Origin: Spirodela intermedia
Lineage: Eukaryota > Streptophyta > Magnoliopsida > Alismatales > Araceae
DNA: 64,000 nucleotides
Assembly (NCBI GenBank): GCA_902729315.2
Contig: LR746267.1
Span: 3,976,386-4,040,385, forward strand
Direction of reading: 5' to 3'
This document shows positions 12,240-23,981 of the stretch, piece after piece. The notes beneath the pieces are model-generated. The model searched no databases. It worked only from the letters and a program-made list of their open reading frames with translations, and was not told the DNA's origin. The translations under genes and the position numbers were made by a program. Every line of letters starts with the position of its first letter. Within the stretch, counting starts at the first letter, position 1.

Positions 12240-12258
12240 TGGTGCCGTTGCTGGAGAT
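12240..12258 (+). other. Primer binding site, tRNA-Asp-like (mutated)
   Basis: TGGTGCCGTTGCTGGAGAT follows the LTR end by five bases. It matches the Athila-type PBS for tRNA-Asp apart from C-to-T and G-to-A changes. This supports both the LTR boundary and the lineage. Confidence 0.8.
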
Positions 12259-12449
12259 GTATTGCATAATATTTAGTATTTTTCTATTTTTCTCTTAGAG
12301 TACATAAAAAAAATATAACTCTTGTTTTATTTTCTTTTTGCTGATTTTTTTTTAAGAAAAAGGGAACGAAAAAAAGCAAGGCAAGGACTGGAGCATACTG
12401 AAGGAGGGTAACAATTATTAAACTTTTCTCTCGAATTTATTGATTTTTT

Positions 12450-13658
12450 ATGCATGGTAGAAGATCCTTGCATCCAAGGCTAGAAAATCCTTTCATTATT
12501 TCATTCAAGATTAAAAATCTGAAAGAAAAATTAATTTTGATGGATCCTGAAGGAAGTACAGGTCAAACTGAGAACAATCCTATGGCCATGAAAAATCATT
12601 ATATCCCTGATTCATTTCAAAGAGCATCAAATATTAGAGTCCCATTAGCACCCACTGTTAAATTCAAAATAAATCCAGGAATTTTTCAAATGCTCCCTAA
12701 TTTTCATGGATTGCCTTTAGAGGAACCTCATCAGCACTTAGAAAAATTTCATATGGTCTGTGATTTAGTTAATCTCCCTCAAGTTACACCGGAAATTATT
12801 AAGATGAAATTATTTCCTCATACACTTAGGGACAAAGCTAGCCATTGGCTATCCACATTAGATAGAGAATTAACTAGCTGGAAAGACATAGAACATGCCT
12901 TTCTTTGAAAATTTTATCCCTTAAAAAAAACCCAAAATATAAGAAAACATATATGGAGTTTTTCTCAAAAATCAGGAGAAACTTTACATGAGACATGAGA
13001 AACATTCAAAGATTTACTTAGAAAGTGTCCTCATCATGCTATACCCAAGTGGCAGCTCAATAGAATTTTTTATGATGGATTATTAGAACAACATAGAAAT
13101 ATGGTTGATTCTATATGTGGAGGAGCTTTTATGGAGAAAACCCCTGATGAGATTTACAATTTTTATGAGAATTTAAGTGAAAATTCTAGAGATCAAGCCT
13201 CTTTTGAATTATATGATAGGGATAAGAAGAGAGGAATTTATGAATTGCATCATGATGATGATTCTAAACTTAGAAATGAGGTTAATCAGATTAATCAAAG
13301 ATTAGAAAAACTTGATTTACTTATTGACAATATTAGAAAGCTTCTTAACCCTCAATTTAATTCAAATAATAGATGTCCTATGTATAGTGAGAATGATTAT
13401 TCTGAATTTCAATGTTATAATTTAGATTAATCATTTCACCCTAAGCAAGAACAAGTGCAAGTAGCTCATGGTTTTAATAGAAATAGGGAACCTTTTTCAA
13501 ATTCTTATAATCCTAATTGGAGGAATAATTTTTCATGGAGAGACCCAAATAATATTTAAAATCCAAAAGCACTTAGACCCAATTCAAACTCTAAATTTAG
13601 TCCAAAACAAGAAAACAGATTTCAAAAAAATCTGCCCTCTCAAACCCAACCTGATACT
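12450..13658 (+). pseudogene. gag: gag region of the near-complete element, with stops
   Basis: Encodes the capsid-type retrotransposon gag domain (FHGLPLEEPHQHLEKF block near 12,700-12,760, then the WL...W..(I/L)...FL block to 12,905). The probable start is the ATG at 12,540, with 12,450 also in frame. The frame continues into pol but is broken by stops at 12,906, 12,996, 13,428 and 13,557. There is no frameshift. The last part (13,640-13,750) is Met/Gln-rich. Known role: packaging of element RNA into particles; this copy cannot make a full product. Confidence 0.85.
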
Positions 13659-15674
13659 ATGGAAATGATGCAGCAAATGAGCCAAATGATGCAACAAACT
13701 ATGAATCAAATGATGCTGCACCAGAAACAAATTATACAGGCCTTTGGGAATAAGAGAGAAGAGGGACAGCTACCTAGTCAGCCCATAAAAAATTCAGGGA
13801 ACTGTCCAACAATAGGATTTCAGCAAGGGGAGTCTAGTAGCATGAATCTAGGAAAAAACCCACGAAATGAAAATGTTAGGACAGTGAATACATTAAGGAG
13901 TGGTAAGATCTTACCTAATCCTTATCCCCAAACATTAGAAGAAAAAGAAAATGTGGACAACCCAAAACAAAATCAAATAGGAGTAGAAGAGGATTTTATA
14001 GATTCTACCAAGAAAATTTCGAAAGAGAGGACAACCATTCCATTTCCTAAAGCTCTAGAGCCTAGACAAAGAAAGAAAAAGGAACACAATGAAGAAATAA
14101 AGAAAATTTTACAAGATGTGCAAATTAGTCTTCCTTTACTCACTGCCATTGAACATATTCCTGAATATACTAGAGTTTTGAAAGAGATGTGTACACCAAA
14201 AAGGGCACCTAGAGTAGAAAAATTATCTATGCATGCTAGTGCATTATTATTAAATCAATTACCATATAAATTGAGAGATACAAGTGTCCCTTTAATTTCG
14301 TGTGATATTGGTGGATCCATTTTTCAGAATGCATTACTTGACACCGGTGCTAGTATTAATTTATTACCTGTAAGTATTTGTGATAAATTTAATATTTCTG
14401 ATATTAAACCTTCTACTATTACCTTACAATTTGCTGATAGATCCATAAAACATCCTAAAGGTATTTTAGAAAATGTGATAGTGATAGTTAAAGGGTGTAA
14501 ATTTCCAGCTGATTTTGTAGTGCTGGAAATGGATTTTAATGGACAGTTTTATGATACACCAATCATCCTAGGGAGACCATTTTTGCATACAGCAAAGATG
14601 AATATTGATTTTTCCACAAGTATTACGAAAATTTCATGTGGAGATCAATCAGTAGAAATTAAAATTTTTGAGGTATCAAATGATCTTAAGAAATCCCAAG
14701 TATATGATTGTCATATCATAGATCTTCTAGATGATTTTGATGATCCAGATGTTATTGATGACTGTGTGCTGGAAGAATTAGAGGAAATAGAGAATATAAA
14801 TTTGGAAGAAAAGAAAGAGGAAGATCATCTGAATTTAGAGTTGAAACCTCTTCCCTCTAGTTTAAAATATATGTTTTTGGAGGAAAATAATTCATTTCCT
14901 GTTATTATTGCAGCTGATTTGAGTGATGAACAGGAAGAAGAATTATTAGATGTACATCGAAAAAATAAGAAGGCTATGGGCTGGAAAATAGACGATCTAA
15001 GGGGCATTGATATGAGTATATGCATACATAGTATATATCTAGAGGAGGGGGCTAGAACTAGCAAGGAACCACAACGAAGATTAAATCCTAACATGATGGA
15101 AATTGTAAAAAAAGAAATTTTAAAGTGGCTGGCTGTTGATATTATTTATCCTATTTCAGATAGCAAATGGGTTAGTCCTACACAAATAGTGCCAAAAAAA
15201 TCAGGGATCACGGTTATAAAAAACGAAAATGGGGATGAAATACAAACAAGATTAACTACCGATTGGAGGGTTTGCATTGATTATAGAAAATTAAATTTAG
15301 TTACTAGAAAAGATCATTTTCCCCTACCATTTACTGATCAAATTCTAGAAAAATTAGCTGAAAATTTATTTTTTTGTTTTCTAGATGGATACTCTGGTTA
15401 TAATCAAATTTATATAAACCCTTTAGATCAAGAAAAAACAACTTTCACTTGTCTATTTGGTACTTTTGTTTTTAAACGCATGCCTTTTGGTTTGTGTAAT
15501 ACTCCAACCACATTTCAAATATGTATGTTGTCTATTTTTTCTGATATGATTGGAAAATGCATGGAAATTTTAATGGACGATTTTTCTGTTTTTGGTGAAT
15601 CATTTGATGAATGCTTAAATCATTTACAGCATGTACTTGAGAAATGCATAGAGAAAAAATTAGTTTTGAGTTGA
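13659..15674 (+). pseudogene. pol: Protease and reverse transcriptase, longest open part of pol
   Basis: 671 codons in the same frame as gag. The N-terminal 200 codons are Met/Gln- and Lys-rich linker. The aspartic protease catalytic DTGAS lies at about residue 228 (14,340), with the ILGRPF flap-partner block near 14,566. RT begins near 15,000, with CIDYRKLN near 15,275, LDGYSGYNQI near 15,385, and the active-site LMDDFSVFG at about residue 638 (15,570). The frame ends at a TGA (15,672) where the family normally has Trp, and RT connection sequence continues beyond it. The tree-like similarity to Athila is judged from these motifs only. Confidence 0.88.
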
Positions 15675-16571
15675 GAGAAATCACATTTTATGGTTAGAGA
15701 GGGAGTTGTGTTGGGTCATATTGTGAGTGAAAGTGGTTTAGAGGTGGATAGAGCAAAAATTGATATTATATCTAAAATAAAACCTCCAAATTCAATAAAA
15801 TAGATTAGAACTTTCTTGGGTCATGCAGGTTATTATAGAAAATTTATTTAAGATTTTTCAAAAAATTCTAAACCTCTCACCATGCTATTATCTAAAGATG
15901 TGCCTTTTAATTTTGATGAGAAATGTTTTGAGTCTTTTTCTGAAATAAAAAGATTACTTACTGAGGCACTTATTTTACAAGCTCCTAATTGGTCCCTTCC
16001 TTTTGAAATAATGTGTGATGCATCAAATTATGCAGTGGGGGCCATTCTAGGACAAACAAAAGAGTCAAAACCCATAGTAATTTCATATGCTAGTAAAACT
16101 ATATCCGATGCTCAATTAAATTATACCACGACTGAAAAAGAGTTGTTAGCTATAGTATTTTCATTAGAAAGGTTTAGATCATATATTTTGGGAGCTAAAA
16201 TTATTATTTATACTGATCATGCAGTATTAAAATATCTGTTAAATAAGAAAGATGCAAAGCCACATTTATTAAGATGGATTTTATTGTTATAGGAATTTGA
16301 CTTAGAAATAAAAGATAAAAAAGGTTTCACGAATGTTGTTGCTGACCATCTTTCTAGATTAAGTGATACAGGAATAAATGTAGCACCTTTACAAGATGCA
16401 TTTTCAGATGAACAATTGATGGCAGCTCAACATCAACCATCACCATGGTATGCACATATTGTTAATTTTCTGGTTTCTAGAAAAACTCCAGAATAGTGGG
16501 ATAAGAATAGAAAACATCATTTCTTTTCTAAGATTAGAAATTATTTTTGGCATGATCTTGATTTATATTAG
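15675..16571 (+). pseudogene. pol: RT connection and RNase H, interrupted
   Basis: Same frame as the preceding part. Stops lie at 15,801, 15,849, 16,290, 16,494 and 16,569. The longest open piece is 15,882-16,292 and shows the RNase H core: CDASNYAVGA near 16,013, TTTEKELLA near 16,130 and YTDH near 16,210. A VADHLSRL block near 16,340 marks the end of RNase H. Most stops are one transition away from CAG, CGA or TGG. Confidence 0.85.
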
Positions 16572-17567
16572 TTGGGCAATGATCAAATTTTAAGGAGATG
16601 TATTCCTGAAGAAGAATATCATAACATTATTAACATGTGCCATTCATCTAATTGTGGAGGACATTTCTCTGGACGAAAAACAGCTGCAAAAAAATTTCAG
16701 TGTGGTTTTTATTGGCCTACAATCATTAGAGATTCTATAGAATTTAGTAGAACATGTATTTCATGTCAATCTATAGGTAACATGAGTAAAAAAGATGAAA
16801 TACCCATGAGTAACATGTTAGTAGTTAAAAATTTTGATGTATGGGGAATAGATTTCATGGGTCCCTTCCCATTAGCTGAAAAATATGAATATATTTTTCT
16901 TGCTGTTGATTATGTGTCGAAGTGGGTGGAAGCTATTCCTACTAGAACTAATGATCATAAAATCGTAATGAAATTTGTGCAGAAAAATATTTTTTCGAGA
17001 TTTGGATGTCCTAGAGTAATTATTAATGATGCAGGAACACATTTTACAAATAAACATTTCAGGGAACTATTGAAAAAAAATGGAGTACACCATAGAGTAG
17101 CCACTCCATATCATCCCCAAACAAATAGGCAAGCTGAAGTAGCAAACAAGGAAATTCAGAGAATTTTGAGAAAAATAGTTAGACTAGATAGAAAAGATTG
17201 GCCCACAAAATTACAAGATGCATTATGGGCTTATAGAACAGCTTATAAAAATCCCATAGGTATGTCCCCATTTCGTCTCATTTTTGGAAAGCCATGTCAT
17301 CTTCCTGTGGAAATAGAGCATAAAGCATTATGGGCTATAAAAAATTTATGTATGAATGAAAAATCAACTGGTGGGCATAGAATTTTTCAGCTACATGAAC
17401 TAGAGGAGTTGAGGAATGAAGCTTATGAAAATCATAGAATATATAAAGAAAAAACTACAACTTTTCATGATAAATACATTAGCAGAAAAAAAATTGATGT
17501 TGGACAAAAAGTGTGGTTATATGATTCTAGGCTGAAATTATTCCCAGGAAAAGTAAAATCAAAATGA
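16572..17567 (+). pseudogene. pol: Integrase of the near-complete element
   Basis: 331 open codons. The zinc-binding H-H-C-C region is at about 16,640-16,770 (SCQ near 16,760). The catalytic core has the first Asp in GIDFMGPF (16,848), the second Asp in INDAGTHF (17,022; the family usually has DGG, here DAG) and the Glu in AEVANKE (near 17,137). The chromatin-proximal C-terminal part ends at a TGA (17,565) followed by more coding-like sequence, and the frame shifts once near 17,660. Function in the family: insertion of the cDNA with a 5-bp target duplication, matching the GTCGT seen here. Confidence 0.87.
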
Positions 17568-17675
17568 AAAGGGCCTTATGTGGTGGAAGAGACATATGAT
17601 CATGGGGCTGTAATGATTAAAGATCCTAAAAGTGATCATAACTTTAAGGTAAATGGACCGGCTTAAACATTACAT

Positions 17676-19303
17676 AGAACATGAACGCCTTGCAGAAAAA
17701 TAAAATTTATTATTAAAAGAAATTCAAGACTAAGATCAAGGAGTCCAGCTGGAGACATTAAATTCAGTGCTACATGAGAGGCAACCCATGGTTTTTATTT
17801 TATTCTGTTTAATTTTTTTAAGCTCTGCTTTTCTTAGAATTTCGCAATACTTGTTTTTGTATTTGTTTTTTCGAAAAAGTGCAAGAGGAGGAGTGTAAGA
17901 TGAAGTGGAAAATTAAAAACGAGGTTGAGGTGATGTCTTTCTGAGCTTTATCATTTATGACAATATTTTTAATACTTAACTTTGCATATATGCATGCTTC
18001 ACTTGAAAATTATATTTTCTGCATATTTCATTTTGAGTTTTCTGTGTCATTGAGGACAATGTCATTTTTAAGTTGGGGGGTGAAATATTCATTATTAATT
18101 TATGTTGTAGGATGATTAAGAACATGTGTTTGTATTAGAACAACAACTGAAAAAATAAAAAATAAAATAAAATTCGGAAAAACTGCAACATCTATTTTCT
18201 AGTTTTCTGTTAGGAACAACAGACTATCAAAAACAGCAGACAAAAAATAGCCCGAAATTTGAAATTCTAGAGACCCTTTTCTCACATTTCAATCCCCTAG
18301 ACATATATTACTGAAATTCGAAATTACAGCTATAAAGAGGATAGTTTTGATTTATTTATGACAAATTTATTGTTGCAAAAAACAGAACTGAAAACAGAAA
18401 ATGAACTGTCAGAACTATCTAATTTATAAATTTCTTACATCATATTGCATGCATGAAAAATTAAATCAATTAGATTGATTGATACCAAAAGATACTAGGA
18501 AGATTATTATTGAGTCAAAAGAATGATCTAATAGCATGAAATGTGGGAATACTCCTTGGATACATGATAGATAACATGGATTTGATTTTACAGATTCTCA
18601 CTTCATGATCTTGATAGATAATATTTACTTGATATGAAAATTTGAGTGATCATTTGAGTTTAATAGAGATTTTTGCACCCTGATCTATAAGACTTATGAG
18701 GAGAAATCACTTATTTTGAAAAAAAGAAAGAGAGCAATGTGAAAAATCTAGAAACGAAGAGTACACATGGAGGGTGTGAGACATCATTCTCATTGTCGAA
18801 AATTGTGTATAGAAAAACACTTGCTGCAAAATAAGTGGATAAAGTGAAAGCCCTGAAAATGAAGAGTACACATGGAGGGTGTGAGACATCATTCTTATTG
18901 TCGAAATTTGTCTACAAGAAAAGCTACTTATCCACTATATATATATTAAGAAAAAAAAAAAAGAATGAAGAAATATAGTGCACACTTCAAAAATCAAGCC
19001 ATAGAAAAAGGGAAATGTAGGATCTATATTATTCTTGGATGATTATTGATAATTGGAACATCTTGTAAATATATCTATGATTGAAGAAGTGATAAAGATG
19101 TGAATAGAAGAAGTGAAGTCTAGATTGTTATTCCAAGGAGTGCTTAAACATTTAAGTGCTTGACATCATTCTTAAATACTTGATATAAGAGTCCAAAGTG
19201 TCTAAAGGTGCATCATTTCTAATTGTATTTTTTTATGTATTGAAATATGATGTTTGAGATTTTTATTTTTGTAATTCCATTGCTAAGGGACTAGCAATGG
19301 TTT
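17676..19303 (+). other. 3' noncoding region of the element
   Basis: No coding frame and no env-like gene. It contains an internal purine tract (18,070-18,083). It also has a 45-bp direct repeat (around 18,757-18,800 and 18,859-18,903, core gagggtgtgagacatcattc). Both features recur in the older copy at 59.6-60.4 kb. Confidence 0.75.
18070..18083 (+). other. Internal purine tract resembling a second PPT
   Basis: AAGTTGGGGGGTGA is nearly identical to the 3' polypurine tract at 19,304-19,316 but lies 1.23 kb upstream of it. The same tract is present at the matching place (59,602-59,615) in the older copy. Confidence 0.55.
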
Positions 19304-19316
19304 AAGTTGGGGGGTG
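19304..19316 (+). other. 3' polypurine tract
   Basis: AAGTTGGGGGGTG immediately precedes the 3' LTR (TGATAAGTC at 19,317). This is the expected primer position for plus-strand synthesis. Confidence 0.85.
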
Positions 19317-20942
19317 TGATAAGTCTTCATTATCATGAGTTAATAATTACTAAATAATATAGTTTTAGCCTTAACTCATGATAAATAGACTTATATTTGT
19401 GTTAAAGTGTGAAAAGTGGTTTTCAGTTGATTAATGTGAATTTTTGGGTAATTATGTGATTTTATACAATTTTTACAGTCTTACTTTTGAGATAAATGAA
19501 GAACAAGAAATAAAAATAAAAATATTACAAAATGGGGGGACCCGCCGACCAACCGGGCCTGCAAGCAGGTCGGAAGCGCAGTCGGGGAGTAGCCGCGAGC
19601 AGGGGCTTGAGCGGCTTGAACCGATGGGGGCACATGTGCACCACTCCCCTTCCATGTCACCGGTCACCAACTAGCTGTGGGGCAAGGTGTGGTCGTACAC
19701 GCGTGAGAAATGGACTTTCCTTAGAAATGTAACATTACTATATATTCGCCCGAAAATTCAGCGCACAACTGATGTGGGACTAAACCCGTCACCTTCCTCA
19801 GAAGAGGGGGGGCAACCGGCACAGGTTCGAATCCTCCCAAAGCCAAAACTCATATTTTTATCTGATTATCGCGACTTTCTTACAGATCGCCGGTGAAGGA
19901 TTAAGCAACCAGAATCGTTGGATCATCGGTGAAAATATCATCAACGCAATTCGCGTAGCATTGTTACTCAAATTGCTGAAGGATTCGCGATAAAAAGATC
20001 GCGAATCCATCAAGTAAATCATCTCCGATTGATCGACGAACAAGCCATCGTCAAGAAGAGGACGATCCGCCGGGAGACGAGTCGCCACCTCCTGAGAGCG
20101 TACCAGATGCAATGGAGAGCCTCATCTTGCTGTGCGGACTTGAGAATGAAGCTCCCTAACATGCGCCCCACCTCCATCCAGCTTCTCTAAGTCGTGTGAC
20201 AGCCGCCAAAGAGCCGCAAAGTTGCTGTTTTTCCGTTCTGCCGGGTGAGAGCCGCCAGAGACGAGTCGACAACTTATTTCATTAATCTCTAAACTTCGCA
20301 AGGAGATCTGGAGATTGCCCACGTCGTCTTTGTCTAAGGAGAGCCTTTGAGGCCGTGGACACTGCACGACGATCCTCCCGAATGCTCAAGATTCTGGTGC
20401 ATCGTCGACGCATCGCCGTCGCGACGCCAAAACTCTGTTTTCCTGCTTTCAACTTAATTTACGCTTCATTTAGTGATACTTTGTGTGATTTTAATTTACC
20501 AAAATATACTTCGTTCAATTACGATTCTTCCGGCTTTTATAGATCTTAATTTGATTAATTAAAACGTCTATAATCGCTTACGTAAGAATCGTCGGGCGGA
20601 ACTCTGTTTCTATCCGATTCGCGTTCTCCGGGCACTGACATCATCCTGATGTCCGCATCGTTATTTCCTTTTTTTCATGAATTTTAAATATATTTTTTTT
20701 TCATTTTCTAGTATAAAATTCATAGAAAATCGTATTTATTGAGAAAAAATCTGAATAATTACCAAATATTATATTACATCCATGTGATTGACCTGGAAAA
20801 TTACCGCTATTTTTGGAAGTTTTGTTGAATTATAATTGATATATTTGTTCAGAAATACTTCTAAATATTTAAAAAATCATATTTTCTAGTTTTATAAATT
20901 TTAGATTTGCGTGATTTAATATACAATGACTGAGTCACGCCA
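19317..20942 (+). repeat. 3' LTR of the near-complete element (short subfamily)
   Basis: 1,626 bp, ends TGATAAGTC...GAGTCACGCCA. It pairs with the 5' LTR through shared variants such as GAACAAGAAAT in the U3 part. Antisense USE is at 19,770-19,780 and TATATA at 19,739-19,744. Confidence 0.92.
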
Positions 20943-21884
20943 GTCGTGAAATCGTCTGCAGCGGCTGTCACCCCGCAAAGTGAAAAAATGACAAGTTCGT
21001 GGCTTTTCAACGACTATCACCTGACAGAGAAGAGCTAGATGGAGGTGAGGCGCATGTTAGGGAGCTTCATTCTCAAGTCTGCGTAGCAAGAGAAGACTCT
21101 TAAGAGGTGGCCACTCGTCTTTTAGTAGATTGTCCTCTTCCCGACGACAACTTGTTTGTTGATCAATCGATGCTTTACTCGATGGATTCATGATCCTTTT
21201 GTCACGAATCGTTTAACAATTTTAGTAACAATGCTCTACGAATTGCATCAACTAGATTTTTGCCGATGATCGAACGATTCTGGCAGCTTAATCCTTCACC
21301 GGCAATCTACAAGAAAGTCATGATTTAATTAGATAAAAATATGAGTTTTTAGCTCTAATAGGATTCAAACCCACACCGGTTGCTCATCTACATAAGAGAG
21401 TTTGAATTAAATACTATAATGCCTTTATAAAATGACATCATCATGGTATATCTCTATTATAACTAAGGGGTATTTTAGGTATTAAAATAATAAAAATATT
21501 CTGAGGAAGGTGTGACCGCCGGTTTAGTCCCACATTGGTTGTACACTGAAGTTTTGGGTGAATATATAATGATATTAGATTTCCAAGTAATGAGTCTCTT
21601 TCTCTCATGTGTATGACCACTCCTTGTCCCATAGTCAACTAGCCACCGCTAGCATGAAAGGAGAGTGGCGCACATGTGCCCCCATTGGTCCACAGCTGCT
21701 CGAGCCTTTACTCGCAGCTCCCCCCAACTACGCTTCCGACCTAGTTTAATTAGCCAAAAATTCACATTAATCAACTAAAAACTATTTTTCACAATTTAAC
21801 ATAAATATAAGTCTATTTATTATGAGTTAAAGATAAAATTATATTATTTATTAATTATTAACTCATGATAATAAAGACTTATCA
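20943..21884 (-). repeat. Inverted Athila-like LTR, right part (long subfamily)
   Basis: Continues the LTR interrupted at 10,606 and ends with GACTTATCA at 21,884. Target copy CTAAG follows at 21,885-21,889. It carries the ~110-bp extra segment (21,392-21,508) of the old subfamily, and an antisense USE variant (GTCCCACATTG, 21,527-21,537) 25 nt before TATATA. Confidence 0.88.
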
Positions 21885-22341
21885 CTAAGACCCCAAGATC
21901 AAAGTTTGGCCCCCTAACCATCTTGGGTCAAAGCATTGGAGCCCAAACCTTACTCAGGTAAGAGGGATACAATGTTAATTGAAAACTTTCTTTGAGATTT
22001 ACAAAGGTACTTGAATGCAAGTACCTCGTTGGAGGAGAAGGTTTTTCTTGACACCTTATTCCTTGTAGGGCATGCCAAGACATGGTGGTGACTTCAATTA
22101 GAGGGCAAGTCAAGACTGATAGTGACATGTTGGGACAAGTTGACTAAAGAAATCTACGGATAATTTTGACTTGTCAACTCAGGACAAAATACTCAAACAA
22201 CAATGAGATAATTGAAGCACATAGAAGAAGTTTTCGATGGTCTTGTTAGAAGTACCACAAATGAATGAAGAAGACAAACTCCATTACTTTATGGAAGGGC
22301 TGCAAATATGGGCTCAAAATGAACTTCACCGATAGGGTACT
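21885..22341 (+). pseudogene. gag: gag of the tRNA-Met-primed Ty3 element, 3' part
   Basis: Continuation of the gag cut at 9,942. Readable blocks in shifting frames are ENFLWDLQRY-like near 21,980, AKTWW near 22,075 and a late block with EEDKLHYFMEGLQ near 22,265-22,310. These are typical of the retrotrans_gag family. Several stops and frame changes are present. It is cut at 22,341 by a plus-strand LTR. Confidence 0.75.
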
Positions 22342-23981
22342 TGATAAGTCTTCATTATCATGAGTTAATAATTAGTAAATAATATAGTTTTAGCCTTAAC
22401 TCATGATAAATAGACTTATATTTGTGTTAAAGTGTGAAAAGTGGTTTTCAGTTGATTAATGTGATTTTTTGGGTAATTATGTGATTTTATACGAATTTAT
22501 ATGATTTTTATAGTCTTACTTTTGAGATAAATGAAGAAAAAGAAATAAAACTAAAATATTGCAAAATGGGGGGGACCCGCCGGCCAGCCGGGCCTGCAAG
22601 CGGGTCGAAAGCTCAATCGGGGAGTAGCTGCGAGCAGGGGCTCGAGCAGCTCGGACCGATAGGGGCACGTGTGCGCCACTCCCCTTCCACGTCACCGGTG
22701 GCCAGCCGGCTATGGGGCAAGGAGTGGTCGTACACGCGAGAGAAGGAACTTTGCTTAAAAAGCTAACATTACTATATATTCGTCTGAAAAATCAGCGCAC
22801 AACCGATGTGGGACTAAACCCGCGTCACACCTTCCTCAGAAGGGGCGGACAACCGGCGCGGGTTCGAATCCTCCCAGAGTCAAAATTCATATATTTTTAT
22901 CTGATTATCGCGACTTTCCTGCAGATCGCCGGTGAAGGATTAAGTAACCAGAATCACTGGATCATCGGCGAAAATCTCGTCATCGCGATTCGCGGAGCAT
23001 TGCTACTAAAATTGCTGAACGATTCGCGATAAAAGGATCGTGAATCCATCGAGTAAATCATCTCCGATTGATCGACGAACAAGCCGTCGTCAGGAAGAGG
23101 ACGATCCACCGGGAGACGAGTCGCCACCTCCTGAGAGCGTACCAGATGTGATGAAGAGCCTCCTCTTGCTGCGCGGATTTGAGGATGAAGCTCCCTAACA
23201 CGCGCCCCACCTCCATCCAGCTCCTCTCCGTCAGGTGATAGCCGCTAGAGAGCCGCAAAGTCACCGTTTTTCCGCTCCGCCGGGTGACAGCCGCCGGAGA
23301 CGAGTCGACAACCTATTTCATTAATCTCTAAACTTCGCAAGAAGATCTGGAGATTGCCCACGTCGTCTTTGTCTAAGGAGAGCCTTCGAGGCCATGGACA
23401 CTGCACAACGATCCTCCCGAATGCTCAAGATTCTGGTGCATCGTCGACGCATCACCGTCGCGACGCCGGAACTTTGTTTTCCTGCTTTCAATTTAATTTA
23501 CGCTTCATTTAGTGATACTTTGTGTGATTTTAATTTATCAAAATATACTTCGTTCAATTACGATTCTTCCGGCTTTTACAGATCTTAATTTGATTAATTA
23601 AATCGTCTATAATCGCTTACGTAAGAATCGCTGGGCGGAACTCTGTTTCCGCCCGATTCGCGTTCGCCGGGTGCTGACATCATCCTGAAGTCCGCACCCT
23701 TATTTCCTTTTTCTCGTGAATTTTAAATATATTTCCTTTTCATTTCTTAGTATAAAATTCATAGAAAATCGTATTAATTGAGAAAAAATCTGAATAATTA
23801 CAAAATATTATATTACATCCCTGTGATCGACCTTGGAAATTACTGCTATTTTTGGAAGTTTTATTGAATTATAATTGATATATTTATTTAGAAATACTTC
23901 TAAATATCCAAGAATTCGTATTTTCGAGTTTTATAAATTTTATATTTGCGTGATTTAATATACAACGACTAAGTCACGTCA
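22342..23981 (+). repeat. Complete Athila-like LTR at a rearrangement breakpoint
   Basis: 1,640 bp, short subfamily, ends TGATAAGTC...AAGTCACGTCA. It has a perfect antisense USE (22,804-22,814) and TATATA (22,773-22,778). Its flanks do not match each other: gag with GTACT on the left, and minus-strand integrase starting GGGAC on the right. So it is not a simple solo LTR. The right flank pairs with the LTR edge at 54,793 instead. Confidence 0.9.

Larger units (their letters stand above)
10607..20942 (+). mobile_element. Near-complete Athila-like Ty3/gypsy retrotransposon
   Basis: A 10,336-bp element: LTR 10,607-12,234; PBS 12,240; gag-pol 12,450-17,567; noncoding 3' region with two purine tracts; LTR 19,317-20,942. 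It is flanked by a perfect 5-bp target duplication GTCGT (10,602-10,606 and 20,943-20,947). The long LTRs, the tRNA-Asp-like PBS and the RT/integrase motifs point to the Athila lineage. No envelope-like frame exists in the 1.65 kb between integrase and the 3' LTR. The coding frame carries 11 stops, so the copy is not autonomous. The two LTRs share copy-specific variants and differ by several percent by eye, mostly C/T and G/A changes. Confidence 0.92.

Noticed and set aside
17676-19303. Env-like gene expected in some Athila elements
   Set aside because: No frame longer than about 60 codons and no signal or membrane segments in this interval.
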